From contig JANTQA010000012.1 of assembly GCA_027625915.1 (NCBI GenBank), forward strand, positions 8,206,501-8,270,500: a DNA stretch of 64,000 bases, read 5' to 3'. The translations under genes were made by a program, and so were the position numbers. The notes below the pieces were generated by a model. That model ran no database searches and had not been told where the DNA came from. It worked only from the letters and a program-made list of their open reading frames with translations. How positions within the stretch are numbered: position 1 is the first letter of the stretch; every line of letters starts with the position of its first letter. Positions 9,559 to 22,245 of this stretch are shown piece after piece. The stretch comes from Anaeramoeba flamelloides (lineage: Eukaryota > Metamonada > Anaeramoebidae).

Positions 9559-11712
9559 GAAATATAGGAATTTTTTAAGTGTTATAATTTAAAATTATTC
9601 TGTTCGATAATCTGAAAAAAAAATTTTAAAAAAGATTTATAAAGTCATAAATTTTTTATTTTTGAAAAAAAAAAAAATTTGAAAATCGTTTCCATTCAAG
9701 AGATTGGTTAAAGAGTTTCCAAACATGGGTATTGAATTTAATTTGGTTTTTAGAAAATTTTTTACTTTATCAAATTAAAAGAAATAAGAAAAATTTGAAA
9801 AAAATTTATTTCCTATATTATGATTTCCTATCTTTTTCTTTTAAACCAAAAGGGAGAATATTAACCATATTTGTCCCTTTTACTTAATTTTTAGAAAAAT
9901 ATTTAATAAATGTAGTAAAGTGACTTAGAAAATAAACTCTATGGTTGATAATCAAGTTACCTCCTTTACATTTCTCAATATTTTCACTTTAACAAAAACA
10001 AAACTGTTAAATTTTAGACATGTTTTACCACAATCCCAAATCTTCGAAAATAGATGATGAGTTGTTCTTAGCATTTATGCCTTCAAACAATATATAAATA
10101 TTTAAAGTTTTCATTTTGTAAAAGCCAAAATAATGAAAAAACAAATGAAGATATCCCACTTCAATTTTAAGGGGATTTGTTACAAATTTTGGATTATTTC
10201 GTTTATAAAGAATAAAAGAGCAAAAAGGAATCACTTTTCAAAAGTTTTCGAGAAAATTCTCTTTAAAAGATCGCACTTTTTCAAAGAGAGAAGAATTTTT
10301 GTGATCACCATATGATTAGAGAAAAGTTACTTTAGCTTTCTCATTTGTATCAAAGGAAATCACCAAAAATTTCATACTATGCAATTCCAAAAAAATGAGA
10401 TATTTTCGGTTTTGTGTATTCTTTTCAAAAAAAAAAAATATATTTTCCTAAAAAAATGAGAACATTTTTTCCAAAGTAAGTGAATAACTTAACGATTATT
10501 ATAAATTGTTTAGTTAGATACCAACTGGTTGGAAAACAGGAATAAATGTTATCGAAATCAACGGTTGATAATTAATTTTGAGATAAAAATGTAAATAAAT
10601 TTAGGAATTTCGAAGATTCAAGATTTGGGTTTATTCACACACTATGATCGGCCCCCTTGGTAACTATTATCAAAGCGAAAATAAGTCTTGAAGGTTTTTC
10701 TTTTTTGATTTTATTGTTCGAAACAATTTATTTATTTAAAATTCTTTTTGTTTCCTGTTGGATTGTTTTCTGAATAGAGATAATATTTTTACATTTTTCA
10801 CTTCAAAATAAAGTTAATTCATGGCTTTAAGGACTATTTACAATAAGAAGTCAATATGGTGACTAGTTTGTGTATTACAGGGTTGAATTTTATGTCTTGA
10901 GATACACGAGAACTATTAAATTTCAAATTTTTTGTAATTTTTGATATAAGCTATTTCCAATAAAGTGGGGAAAATTTATTTGAAAATATATCTTTTAAAC
11001 TGAATTTTCAATAAAGTATTTAAATCCAAAATCATATACCACCATTTTTCGATTCTTGATAATAATTCAATTTGTTTATTAGTATTGTATTACATAAATA
11101 AAAGAGATAAAATTTAACTGATCTCGATTTTGTCTGATATTTTTTAGGTGTTAAAATTGGTGTTTATTGTTTTCTTTTTGATTGAAACAACCGTTTTCAT
11201 AACTTGTTTAATCACAATACATTTTCCCTTAGAATTTAAAATATATAACTGTATTTTATTGTTTAAAAAATCATTTGTAAACTTTCCTTATTTCCAGTTT
11301 TTTATTGAAATTGGTCATATATTGTTTTCACCTGTAAAAAGTGCTATTTTTTTTTTTTCATTTTTTGGAAATATTTCCTCCAACATATTTTGAAATAAAT
11401 ACATTAGCCATTTATTCAATTGATATTAATATTAAACTTAATTTGATATCGTCAATTAAATAATAGTTTCACTAACAAAGATGAATTTTTATGAAATTTT
11501 AAAAAAAATGCAACACTTTTTTGGAAATACATATATCAGATCCTGAATAATTATCTAGTCTTTTCAATAACCGACAGTATTTTGTTCTCTGGTAAGTATT
11601 ATCTACTTTCTAGCAAACAGCCTTGTTGAAAAAACAATGTCTTATCAAAAAAAGAATTAGCTTTTGGAAAATAATTACTTATCCCAATTCATCTGAAATC
11701 AAACTTATCATT

Positions 11713-11915
11713 GACAGTTAATATCACTTTTAAGACACAAACTTTAAACGAAATTTAAGGAACAAAAAAATCTTAAATTAAGGCTCATTTTGAAAAAAAA
11801 TTTTTTTCATGACAATATATTTTACAAGAATTTATATTTTGTACTTTAATTTGAAATTTTTTTTGTGTGCCTTAAATTTCAATAAAAGTGTGTGTCTTAA
11901 AAGTGGAAATGGTTG
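11713..11915. repeat. CAGTCAGT-family MITE, degraded copy
   Basis: Left arm cacttttaagacacaaactt and right arm gtgtcttaaaagtgg are recognisable, with the internal aatttaagg and aaaatcttaaattaaggc blocks in the family order. The outermost bases have decayed, so this is an older copy. Confidence 0.65.
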
Positions 11916-13269
11916 CCTAAAAATTTGAAATGAAATAGTTCATGGGGATTTCATAAGATAAATTACACAACTTGCACTGAATTTAAACCATATATACCAA
12001 TTATAATCCCTTTTCTCTTAATTCTGATTTTTTTTTCTGAAATATTTTAATTTTTTTAGTTTATTTAAAGAATATTTTTTTTTGTTAGAATATATTATTT
12101 TTTGTAAAAACCCGATTTTTTGTTGAATCACACTTCAAAAAAACTTTAAAAATGAAATTTTGATTTATACTAATATTCTTTATTGTAATGAATTCATTTT
12201 GTTTTGGTAACAATTTATTACAAAATTATCACTAATGATTAAATAAAGTATTTTCTACTAAGTAAACAATTAAATTTTTTCAAGTCTCAAATACGCACAA
12301 ATTTTTTAATTATATTTTGAAAAATTAATAAATGTAAAAAATAATTCAAATCAAATAATTTTCGAAAAAATATTCTCTTTTAAATTTATTTCTACTAATA
12401 ATATTATTGTATTTTCCCTTATATCAATTAAAAAAATATATATTTGATAAAACAGAAGACATAAAAATATTTATATTAGGATAATAAAATTGATTTTTTA
12501 TTCTTAGAATCCGAAAAAATAGTAAGAGATCTAGTGAAATATATATTACCAAATAAACATTATATACCCAAATTGATTTTTTATTTGTGTATTTTTAATG
12601 ATAAGGTCTTTAAATTTAATTGAACTTGGTTATCTTCGAATAAAATTACATAATATGCCCTTAAAAGGGTTACTAGACAGAATAAAATTATATTTAGACA
12701 AAAAAAAAAAAAAAAAAAAACAAATCCAAGAAAAAAAAATTTCTGAAAATTGTTAAAACAATCTCGTTTTCCCTTAAATAAATCTAGAATTAGTCATATT
12801 AAAGGAAAATTGGAATTTAAAATTCATTTTGGGAATTTCTTTAGAAATAGAAATTAATTCGTTAAAAAAAAAAATTACCAAGTAAAGGTTTTTACTTTCA
12901 GACTATTAAAATAAAACCAAGTCAGATAGAAGTAATTATATCAAATTTTACAGATCAGATAAATAAATTAAAATTTTTCATATATATTTTCTTTTATAAT
13001 CAAATGTTTCATTTTTTTTTCAATTTGTTTATTGAGGTTTAAATATTTTATTCTTGGATTTCTTTTAATTTCATATTTTGTTAAAATATTTAATTTGTAT
13101 GGTTAAGGATATGATTGTAATAATTGTTTCATTTGATTTAAATGGTGATACTCAAAATTGGTAAAAGATACCCCTCTTAATTCAAATAATCTATAACATC
13201 ATTTGCCATTTAATAAGGGAAATCATAACATCAACTGTATTTTCTTTTTATCTAATAATTGTGGGGAAA

Positions 13270-14110
13270 ATATTATTTTTTAATAATTTATCATTTATTA
13301 TTTTTTTTAGGAAAAAAAAACCCTAAGAAATTTTTATTTTTCAATATTTTGTTTTTTTTTTTTTGAGTTTTTAACAGATTAATACGGGGTTTATGTAACA
13401 AAGAATAAATTATTCAACTATTGTATGTGTATTAGTAAATTTCAAATATGAACAAATTTCAAAATTGATCAAATTCTTAATTTTTTCAAAATAGTCAAAT
13501 CTATTGTTATATATTGACCCCAGGTATAAAAACCCCCTTTCAGGTAGGTTAAGGTAGGTATAAGTGTTTATACGGTATGTTTGAGAATTTTGATGGTGAT
13601 TTTAAAAAAAAAATATTAAGAGACCAATTAGACTTTTGTAGCTAATTTTAACGGGAAAAAAATTTCCCACTTAACTGGTGTAGCCAAAATTTGATTTTAG
13701 AACCTATTTCTAAAAATATTTTGTATTGATGATTCCTAAAATTTGGATTTTCTACAATTTAAGTAATAAAACATTTCCAATCTTGTAATAATCTTTTTAA
13801 TTTTTCCTCCCACAAACAGTAAAACCTATTAAAAACTTTCAGACCAATGATAATAATCAAGAAACTCTTCAAAAATACGAAAAAATTCAATTTGACCAAT
13901 TTTGAAATTTGGTCATATTTGAAATTTACTAATACACACACAATTATTGGAAAGTTAAATCTTGGTATCTAAACCCCGCATTAATCTTTTAAAAACTGTA
14001 AAAAAAAAAAATAAAAACAAAATATTGAAAAATAGAAAGATCTTAGGTTTTTTTATTAATCCTAAAAAAAAAATAAATAATAAATTATTAAATAATAATA
14101 ATTTATCAAG
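13270..14110. repeat. Long inverted-repeat element, about 840 bp, next to HMG gene
   Basis: The left arm, about 13270-13495, matches the reverse complement of about 13840-14110 over some 200 bp. Shared blocks include tttttcaatattttg, gattaatncggggttta and gtgtattagtaaatttcaaa. The unique centre is about 345 bp and has no coding ORF. The right end lies about 40 bp from the stop codon of the HMG-box gene, so it probably forms part of that gene's 3' flank or UTR. I saw no second copy. The exact ends and target duplication are unclear. Confidence 0.8.
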
Positions 14111-14147
14111 CAATAAGGTAAAATTAAAAAGATATTCAAGAAATAAT

Positions 14148-14699
14148 TTAGTCTGAGGAAGGTTCAGATTCTGATGTTGTTTTTGGTCTGTCTTTTTCGT
14201 ATTTCTTCATTTCTTTTTTGTATCTTTTCTTATCATCTTCAGCCATCTTGATGTATTTTTTCTTGTTTTTCTGAGAAATGTTGTCCCAGGCTTTGGAAAC
14301 TTTTTTGTTGACTTTTTTAGAGTCCATATCTGGGTTAGATTTTTTAAGTTCTTTCTTTTTTTCCATCATGAAATAATGATAGCAGTTTCGGGCACCAACT
14401 GGTTTTGGGATTGGTTTCTTTCTTCCGTTGTATCTTGTTCTGGTAAGTTCTTCTTCGGAGGATTCTGAGGTTTGTTCATCTTGCCATTTTTTCAATTCCT
14501 TTTCATATCTTTTTTTGTCTTCATCGGCTTGCTTTTTCCACTTCTTCTTGGCCTTTTCTGAAAGTTCTTTCCAGTCTTCGTTGACTTTTTTGGAGACTTC
14601 TCTGAAATTGAGATCTGGGTTTTTTTTTTGTAACTTTGGTCTCATTTCCATACAGTAAAAAGTCCATGAGCTTCTTGGTTTTTTTGGTTTGTCAGACAT
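14148..14699 (-). CDS. HMGB-type protein with two HMG boxes
   Basis: A 183-residue chromatin protein expected to bind and bend DNA with little sequence specificity. Box A spans about residues 5-73 and box B about 98-168. Each shows the family pattern of a Pro/Lys-rich entry, an aromatic helix 1 (WTFYCMEMRP; CYHYFMMEKK), NPD.....VSK.V...W..(L/I)S...K......A..DK.RY..E. The linker (74-97) and the short tail (171-183) are Ser/Glu-rich, a small version of the acidic tail of metazoan HMGB proteins. The gene is a single exon opening with ATG at 14699. Its 3' side abuts the inverted-repeat element 13270-14110. The domain assignment is firm; orthology to a particular HMGB/NHP6 member is not claimed. 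Confidence 0.93.
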   Translation of the reverse strand: MSDKPKKPRSSWTFYCMEMRPKLQKKNPDLNFREVSKKVNEDWKELSEKAKKKWKKQADEDKKRYEKELKKWQDEQTSESSEEELTRTRYNGRKKPIPKPVGARNCYHYFMMEKKKELKKSNPDMDSKKVNKKVSKAWDNISQKNKKKYIKMAEDDKKRYKKEMKKYEKDRPKTTSESEPSSD

Positions 14700-15546
14700 T
14701 TTGTTTAAAAGTAACTATTTGGAAAAAAAAAAAAAAAAAATTAGTGAAAGAGATTATATGGTTTAGATTTTGTTACCCAAAAAGAAAAGAAAAGAAAAAA
14801 TATTTACATATTTTTAGGAGAGATTTAAAAAAAATGGTTATTTTTGTGAGTCAATTTGTTTTTATTTATTATTTCTTTTGTTCTTTCTATTTTGTCTATT
14901 TTATTTGTACAATTCTACAGTATCTCTTTAATAATTCGATTCTCAATATTAATTTGAAGAATAAGTTAACGTATTTTTCGAAAACAAAAAAAATCTTGTA
15001 GTCATTGACAAGGATACAAAAAGAAGTGTTACTAGGAATATAATTCAATTTGAAAATTTTCCAAAAAGAAGAAAAAAACTTATTTTAATACTCGAAAAAA
15101 TTAACGTATAGTTTCGTGTTTTAATTGGAAAAGATCACTTAGATTATATTCTTCAGTCTTTTCTCTAAAATGTTTTTTTTGTTTTGAGTTTAGACCTTCT
15201 TTTTGTAATCAAATAAAGAGGACAACTGTTGTTGAAGAATCAATCGAAAGACTTTTATTGATGCAAATAACCATAACTGTTTTTTCCTTAAATATAATCA
15301 AAAATCAAAATTCTCCTAATGCTCACCGATTTTGATAAATAGAGAATAAAAAAAAACAAAGAAAAACTCACAGAAAATTGACTCTTGGCAATTTAGGTGA
15401 TTTTATGAATAATCACAATTTTCATGAAATATAAATAATCAACATTCTTGATAAAGTTTTGCCAATTTTCTTTCCTCAATATGGGTTTTTTAATCACAGA
15501 ACCTTTTGGAAAAATGAACAAAAACTGAAGAACCAATTTAATAAAG

Positions 15547-15700
15547 TTATTTAAATTTTAAAGGAGAAAAATTTTTACTTTATTTTCGAATTTTTTATAA
15601 AAAGGAGCTAAAAATTGCAACCCATTTCTTAGAGAACTGTGTTAAAAAAAGAAAAATCTGTAAAAGGATATGAAAAAATTTTCATTTTTTAAATTCAAGA
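15547..15700. repeat. 165-bp MITE family, diverged copy
   Basis: The interior gagctaaaaattgcaaccca and the right part gatatgaaaaaattttcatt match the element at 28187-28357 and, more distantly, 1635-1799. The outer ends are decayed. Confidence 0.5.
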
Positions 15701-17219
15701 ACAACAAAGAAAATTTAATCCTTATAATCAAAGAAATTAAACTTCATGGGCAGTGTTATTTAATGACTGAAGAGTTGTAATTATATTTTTGAAGCCAAAA
15801 ATGAAACATTAAATTGATTATTTGTTGAAGACGAATCAATCTATTTAATTTTTGTTTTTTTTTAAGAATTTTTAACGGCTACTTGTTGGAAATAATAAAA
15901 TTATTCAAATGTTAGGACATTTTAATAGAAATGAGTAATCTTTTTTGTTTACATTTTGCTGAACTTTCTTTCCAATTGATTTTGTCTTCTATTGATCTAC
16001 TTGACTTTAAATATCCAATAGTTGAAAATAAAGTGGGGTAATTCACTTCGCTGACTCTTGTATTAAAAATGAAAATTGCTAATTAGACAATACTATACAG
16101 TTGTTTCAATAACCCGTGTCGACGTCTTTCTTTGTGTTTTTCAAAATTTTTTTTAAATAACTGTTGTTTTTTTTTTTTTAAAGGTTGTTTTTTTTTCTAA
16201 GAGTGTTGTTTTTGGTTTTTATTTTGTGTTTAATCAAAAATATAGATCAGTGAAACCTTGCTGTTTCCAAAACAAATGTATTGAAATCAAACGGATCATA
16301 TTATCAAAGTGAATATCTACAACCTTCAAGACCAATCTCCTCATGAGAAAAGAGACTAAATCAACCAAATTTAAACAAATCAACAGGAAAATTCACAATA
16401 ACCAAATCTTTCAGTTTGATCCAATACAAACACAAAAAGGATAAAAAGGGGCGGAAAAACTATTTGGTATCTTGGCATGATCAAAAATGTGATATCTTTT
16501 TTTCAAAGTTTTTTGAAAATTGAAATAGAAAAGAAATCCAAATCAATCATTTTCCTTTTTCCCCTCAAGTCAATAGTCTTCAAACCGTATCTTGTTATTG
16601 GATGACTTTATTTGGCTCTTTGGTACTTTTTTGCCCTATTGGTTGAGATAAGAATCCTTAGTGAAGAAATATTTCAATTGAATCAAAAGTTAATTAGCCG
16701 AGATTTTATCTGATAAAAATTAGACAAGAACTCTACCCAATAACCAAATTATTTAAAAATCAATTATTTTTCAACCATTTACATAATGAGAGAGAATTAG
16801 GTCCCCTAAAAACTGTCAACAGATCAGTACTCATCGGTTATATCAAGATCTTTCAATTTTTCAATCAATAATAAGAAAAAATATATTTTTAAAAACTTTG
16901 AAAAAAAATTTCTTTTATGACTTCGAGATTGAAAGTAATATTGTCAAGACAGACTTCCTTTTTAAAAATAAACACACCCTTGAAAAGTTTTCATTTTCAA
17001 CAACAATTAAAAACACATAACACAGTTTAAAGATTTTTTAACTACAATTAAAAACACAAAATCTGGAAAACAACAGTTAAAGTCTGAAAAACAAAATTTA
17101 TTTAAGTCAACACAGGTTATTGAAAGAAATTTAGCTTCAATTACTATTTCATACTGAATAATCAAATTTTCATTGCAATCTAACCAACATCCTGACACCT
17201 AAAAATACCGAGGCTATCC

Positions 17220-17975
17220 TTTTTATTGTTGTTAACAGTACTAAGATTTTTGAAAATCTTTAAAGTGAACAAAATAATGCATGCCCAACAACTAGAAATC
17301 CGTGTTTCAAATAAAAACCATGATTTTTTTTTTCTTTTTCCAAAGTACATCCAATTGACTACCTATTGGTTAACCGAAGTTAATCTTGTTTTTGATTGTC
17401 AATTTCTTGATCTTTTTAGTAAATTTTAAATTAGCAAGGTATTTTGTAATGATTTTTTTCCTAATATTCTGAATTTTTGTGCAATTTTTTGTTTTTTTGA
17501 TGAATAAAATTCTTAAAAATTCACTCTGATTTCTTTTTACGATTACAATATTTTTCTTATTTTATCCTTCATTTTTAGAATTTCTTTTTAAATAATAGAA
17601 CACTAAGAAATTAGAACCAAATTTATTTACCCTCAGTTCCACTTTTAAGACACTAACTATCAACAAAATTTAAAGCACAAAAAAATCCCAATTTAGTGCA
17701 CATTTTTTTGAATTTTTCATACACAAATTATTTTACAAGAATTTAGAATTGTAGGCCTTAATTTGATATTTTTATTGTGCATTCAATTTTCTAGATAGTT
17801 AGTGTCTTAAAAGGGGAACTGACTGTATATTTTTATTGCCATTTCCCTTGATCTTAAATGGATAGGTCTTCTATAACAAGAAATCACTCTTTAGATTTTG
17901 AAACATGGATTAAATCTTTTCTGAAATCTTTGTTTTGAAAATAGTAGTTGAGAAAAGGAGGTCTATTTTTGTAAA
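17220..17975. repeat. Dispersed repeat interrupted by a MITE, copy 1
   Basis: Collinear with 44285-44790. Matching blocks include caaaataatgc, tccaat..actac, taaattttaaatta, tttttagaatttctt, aataatag and finally ggtcttctataacaa. The copies are equal except that this one is interrupted by the 200-bp MITE at 17628-17827. A third, partial copy is at 5400-5720. Non-coding. Confidence 0.65.
17628..17827. repeat. CAGTCAGT-family MITE nested in older repeat
   Basis: Arms ctcagttccacttttaagac and tcttaaaaggggaactgact flank an A/T-rich loop and end in TA on both sides. It sits inside the repeat 17220-17975. The matching position near 44650 in the sister repeat has no insert, giving direct evidence of past insertion. 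Confidence 0.8.
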
Positions 17976-18239
17976 TAAATTTTTTAAATAGATGTGAAAA
18001 AAAAAATTAAAGTTAAAAACAACTTAACGATATTTACTTGAATCTATAATAATTAATAGTTTTGAAAAAACATTATTCATCTAAAAAAACTTAAATACCA
18101 AAAAAATACTGATCATAAATATTACGTGCCAGTCAAAATAAATATTTAATGTTCTAGGGTTTCTGCAGTGTCAAAATAATGGAGTGAAATCTTGGGAATT
18201 TAATGAATTCCTTTGGTCCCGGGAAAATCTAAGTAGAGT

Positions 18240-18390
18240 GCCTAGGTTTTCTTGGGATTTTCTGTTTTGTATGTTAAGTGTTCTAGGTTTTTTTGAGGTT
18301 TTCCATTTTATTTGGAAAATCTATTGATTTTTTTTCGGTTGTTTTGAGCTTTCTATTTTATTTGTGAAGTGTTCTAGGTTTTTTTTATTT
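18240..18390. repeat. Short tandem duplication with TTCTAGGTTTT units
   Basis: The block around aagtgttctaggtttttt occurs at about 18276 and again at about 18366, a 90-bp step, each preceded by a similar tct(g/a)ttttat stretch. Related cctaggtttt and gttctagggt motifs lie at 18241 and 18151. Function unknown. Confidence 0.5.
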
Positions 18391-19881
18391 TAGAAATAAA
18401 CCTAAAATTTATTAAAATATTCTGTAGGTTGTTTTAAGTTTATGAAATAAACCAAAAAGTTATTAAAGATTTTTCAAATAAACAAAAATACAAGAAAATC
18501 GAAGGGTGTTTTTCCAGAATTTAAAAGAATACATAATTATTTTAATAAAAATAATTGATCACCAATTTGAAAGATATTTATCAAAAAATAAAAATAATTT
18601 TGAAAGAGAAGAAAACCACCTCATTTTTTAAAGTAAAAAATTTTTAAATTTTTTACTATTAAAGCGAAAAAAAATATTAATAGAACCAAAAAAATTTGAT
18701 TTTTCAAATAGAATTGTAAAATATCTTGAAAAATATTTTTTGATCAAAGATCTCTTATTAATCAATTGTCTTTAATATACATGAAGTAATTAAAAACTGA
18801 TACAATAAACATATTTTTTATTTTTATTTTGGAAATTGTTCTATAGGATTTGGAACCTTATTGATATTCGAAACCATCTAAGGTAAATTAGATATTTATT
18901 ACTGTTAGTAAAGAATGTTTTTGTTTGACTGGAAAATTTTGAAAAAAAAAAATCTCTATTGTAAATTTTCGCAAGATCATTTAACTTATCATTCTTCAAA
19001 TATTATAATTCACTTTTAATAGATCAATGTTATTTGTACTCTCTATGAACTACAGATTATAGTTCAAAGATTAGTTCTCACCATGAAGAATTCAAAATGT
19101 TAAGCACATGTAATTGAATACCAAATCATATTGGTACCATCTAACTGAAATTTCTCAAAAAATTTTTTTATCAATATGTATTAAAAAGATGAATTCTTTT
19201 ATTAACGAAGAATCTTTTTTTTAATAAAAAAAAAATTTTGTTAAAAAAAAATTGAATTTCAAGACTAATTGAAAGATTGAGTAATAAATATTCAGACTCC
19301 AAAATAGTAAAATTTCTTTCTTAAATTTGTTTCGAAATGTATAATGGTTACTTAAGGGGTTATATTCAAGTTAAATTTATCTATAATCAAAGTCCTTTGT
19401 AATTGGATACAAATTATATTAGTGCACGTTGGCTAAATAGTCCTAAAAAATCTGTTATAAATCTTATAACAAAATAAATTATTTAATTTTTTATTAATAA
19501 TATCTAATAAAATTGCTCATTTTAGAATTTTTTTTTAATTCCTTTCTCAAATCTAAAAATATAAACCTAAAATATGGATATTCCAGTATTCCATAATTCA
19601 TATTTAGAACCTCCCAAAAGGAATTATTTTTTTAATTTTTTAGTTTCAAAGATTAACTCAATTATTACCAAAATAAAAAATACAAATACTGATTAATTTT
19701 ATTCCCTTTTTAGAAAGATAATTCCATGATTAATATATTTTGAAGATTTCAGAAATAATTGGTCAAAAAAATCTATGTTTTTTATTATTTACCTTTTTTA
19801 AAAAAATTTATTTTTTATTACATTATCTTTTAAAAAAATTCTAAATTTAAGTTTAAGGGCACGTGAAGTGTGTCAAGTGCA

Positions 19882-19955
19882 TAGCTTTTCCCGAATTCAA
19901 AAGAATGGAGAAAAATCAACGATTTTACTTAATTCTTTTGAATTCTGGAAAAGTT
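19882..19955. repeat. 75-bp palindromic element, copy 1
   Basis: Arms cttttcccgaattcaaaaga and attcttttgaattctggaaa are inverted copies around a loop containing gattttactt. The same structure and loop recur at 32901-32975, and a single arm (ttttccagaatttaaaagaa) appears near 18511. Confidence 0.7.
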
Positions 19956-21687
19956 AAGAGCAATTTTTTTATTTAGGAAATAAAAACTAAATTTTAGAAT
20001 TTTTTTGTTATTTTCTTAAATTAGAAAAAATCTTAACGGTTAATTAGAGGAATTCTAACCCCCCCCTTAAATTAAAATAAAAAAAATTGATTTTTTCACA
20101 ACTAATCTACATTTCACTTCAAATTTAAATAAAATATTTTGCAAATTCAAAGTCTGAAAATTGATATTTCAACCTTTATATTTGGGGAGAAATTATGATT
20201 TTTTTATGAAGTTGTTGGGTTTTTTACTAATACAAGTATCATTTTTAATTGATAAGATCAAAAAATATCACCACTTTCATAATCTATATATTTTATAGAT
20301 TTATTGCACATGAAACGAATGTGGTGAATACCTAATAACAATATATTTTAATTTTAAACTTGTCCTTTATAGCTGCCAACCCCTTAAAAATTTTATTTTT
20401 TAAAAAATTAAATAGTGAACTCATGTTTTCTTTTAATAGTTTATTTCTTATATATTAGAAATATATTTAATACAACTCCGTAGAAATGAAACAAAAAAAT
20501 CAATCTTTTGATTTTTTATATTTGAGATTATTGAGTAAATCTTGAAATGGGAAACATGAAAAAAATGTACTTTTTTTTTTTTTTTATTAAAAATGTTCTT
20601 TTTTGAAGTTTTTTAAATATTAGTTTTTTCATAAACTCCATTTCAAATCATTGGCCCTTTAAAAATTAAATTTTAAAATAAATAATTTTTATAAATTGAA
20701 ATTATTTATTATAATAAAAAAGGCATAATTTTAATGTTCGGTTCTTTACACTAGAAATAGTTATTTTTCATCTAAAAATAAAATAAAAAAATATAAAATA
20801 AAAAAAAAGTTAAAAAACAAAAAATGAAAAAAAATTGCGAATTTTATTATGAAATTTAGTTTACTTTTATACTATTAGAGCTTTTTATGATAAGATTAAT
20901 TATTATGTAATTAACGAAGAATTAATGATAATTTTCGAGAATCAAAATTAATCCGACTTGAGGGTGATGATCCATAAAATCCTGAGAAAATATAAAATTG
21001 AATAAAAAAGAAAAATATTAGTTTTTAATTTTAAAAAAAAATATCTTTTTTTCTATTTGTTTCAGAAGTTAAAATTTTTGACTGAATATTACCAACAAAA
21101 AAATATTCGTGCATTTTAAAAAAAGTAAGTGGATTTTTATCTAGAAGTGTATTTTTTAAAAAATATATTATTGCCTTTACAATTTTAACAATCAAATGGA
21201 ATAAAAAGTAAATATTTATTCTAAATTAATATTTGAAAAAATTTACTTATAATTCTTGTTTAATTTTCTATATAATGTACAAATAAGAGAAGCCAAACAA
21301 AAAGAAGAAAATTGGTGTCTAATAAATCTTGATAATTAATTGTTAAAGACAACCTTGTATAGAAAACTTTCGTCAAATTTCCTATTAGATTTAAAACTTT
21401 GGGTTAAAAATAAAAATAAAAATGATTTGTCAAAAAGAAAACATTCTATAAATATCAGGTGAATGACTTGGTTGTTTTAGAAGCCTACTATTCATATTAA
21501 TTTATCTTAACACAAGTGACAGATTAAATATCCAATAACTTTGCTATTACTGTTGATGACCAAAGTGCATGTTTGACCCACCCCCAACTAATCCATGCAT
21601 CATAGAATAAAATATTATTAATTTATCCATGAAAGATTAGATGAATTTTTTATTTTTGTAAACATTATTTCTTTAAGGTGTTTTTTG

Positions 21688-22245
21688 TTAAGGTTTACAA
21701 TCCCTGAAATTTGAAATAAGAATATTCTGAATTGGGTGTAGTGACTTGTTAATTTGGTTCGTAGCTGATCGATCTTGGATTTGGTACGAGTTTTAAAAGT
21801 GGTTCAAAATGGCAATTTTTCACAATTTATTTTTATTTTTTCCGAAATCAGAAATGAAGAGTATAAGGTTAATTGGCTGGAACTTAAGTTATCAAAAAAT
21901 GTTGTTTGAAGGTTGTTGATTGAAATTTTTAATTATATTTGGTTTTATTTGGTACTTTTAAAAAACAATTTGTTTTAATTAAGTCAATTGACAAAAAAAT
22001 ATTTAAAAATTTTCTTCAACAACCCAAAAATTGAAATTTATTCTTTATCACCTACCAATCTATTAATCTTAAACTCTTCAAATTGGATTTCGGAAAAAAA
22101 AAAAAAATTGTGAAAAATTGCCATTTTGAACCACTTTTAAAACTCGTACCAAATCCAAGATCGATCAGCAAGGAACCAAATTAACAAGTCACTACACCCA
22201 ATTCAGAATATTCTTATTTCAAATTTCAGGGATTGTAAACCTTAA
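21688..22245. repeat. TTAA-flanked long-TIR element, copy 1
   Basis: TTAA at 21688-21691 and at 22242-22245 bracket ggtttacaatccctgaaatt on the left and its inverse on the right. The arms are nearly identical for about 150 bp (shared ggttcaaaatggcaattttt). No ORF. TTAA targets are typical of piggyBac-like elements; a TA target with one extra matching base per side would instead indicate Tc1/mariner. An older copy lies at 43733-44282. Confidence 0.8.

Larger units (their letters stand above)
7869..14147. other. Gene desert, 6.3 kb
   Basis: No supported gene. It holds the GC-rich nested hairpin at 8219-8265, TIR elements at 9100-9558 and 11713-11915, and the long inverted-repeat element 13270-14110. 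ORFs at 8297-8500, 10025-10234, 10133-10315 and 11148-11393 look like chance frames in AT-rich DNA. Confidence 0.7.
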
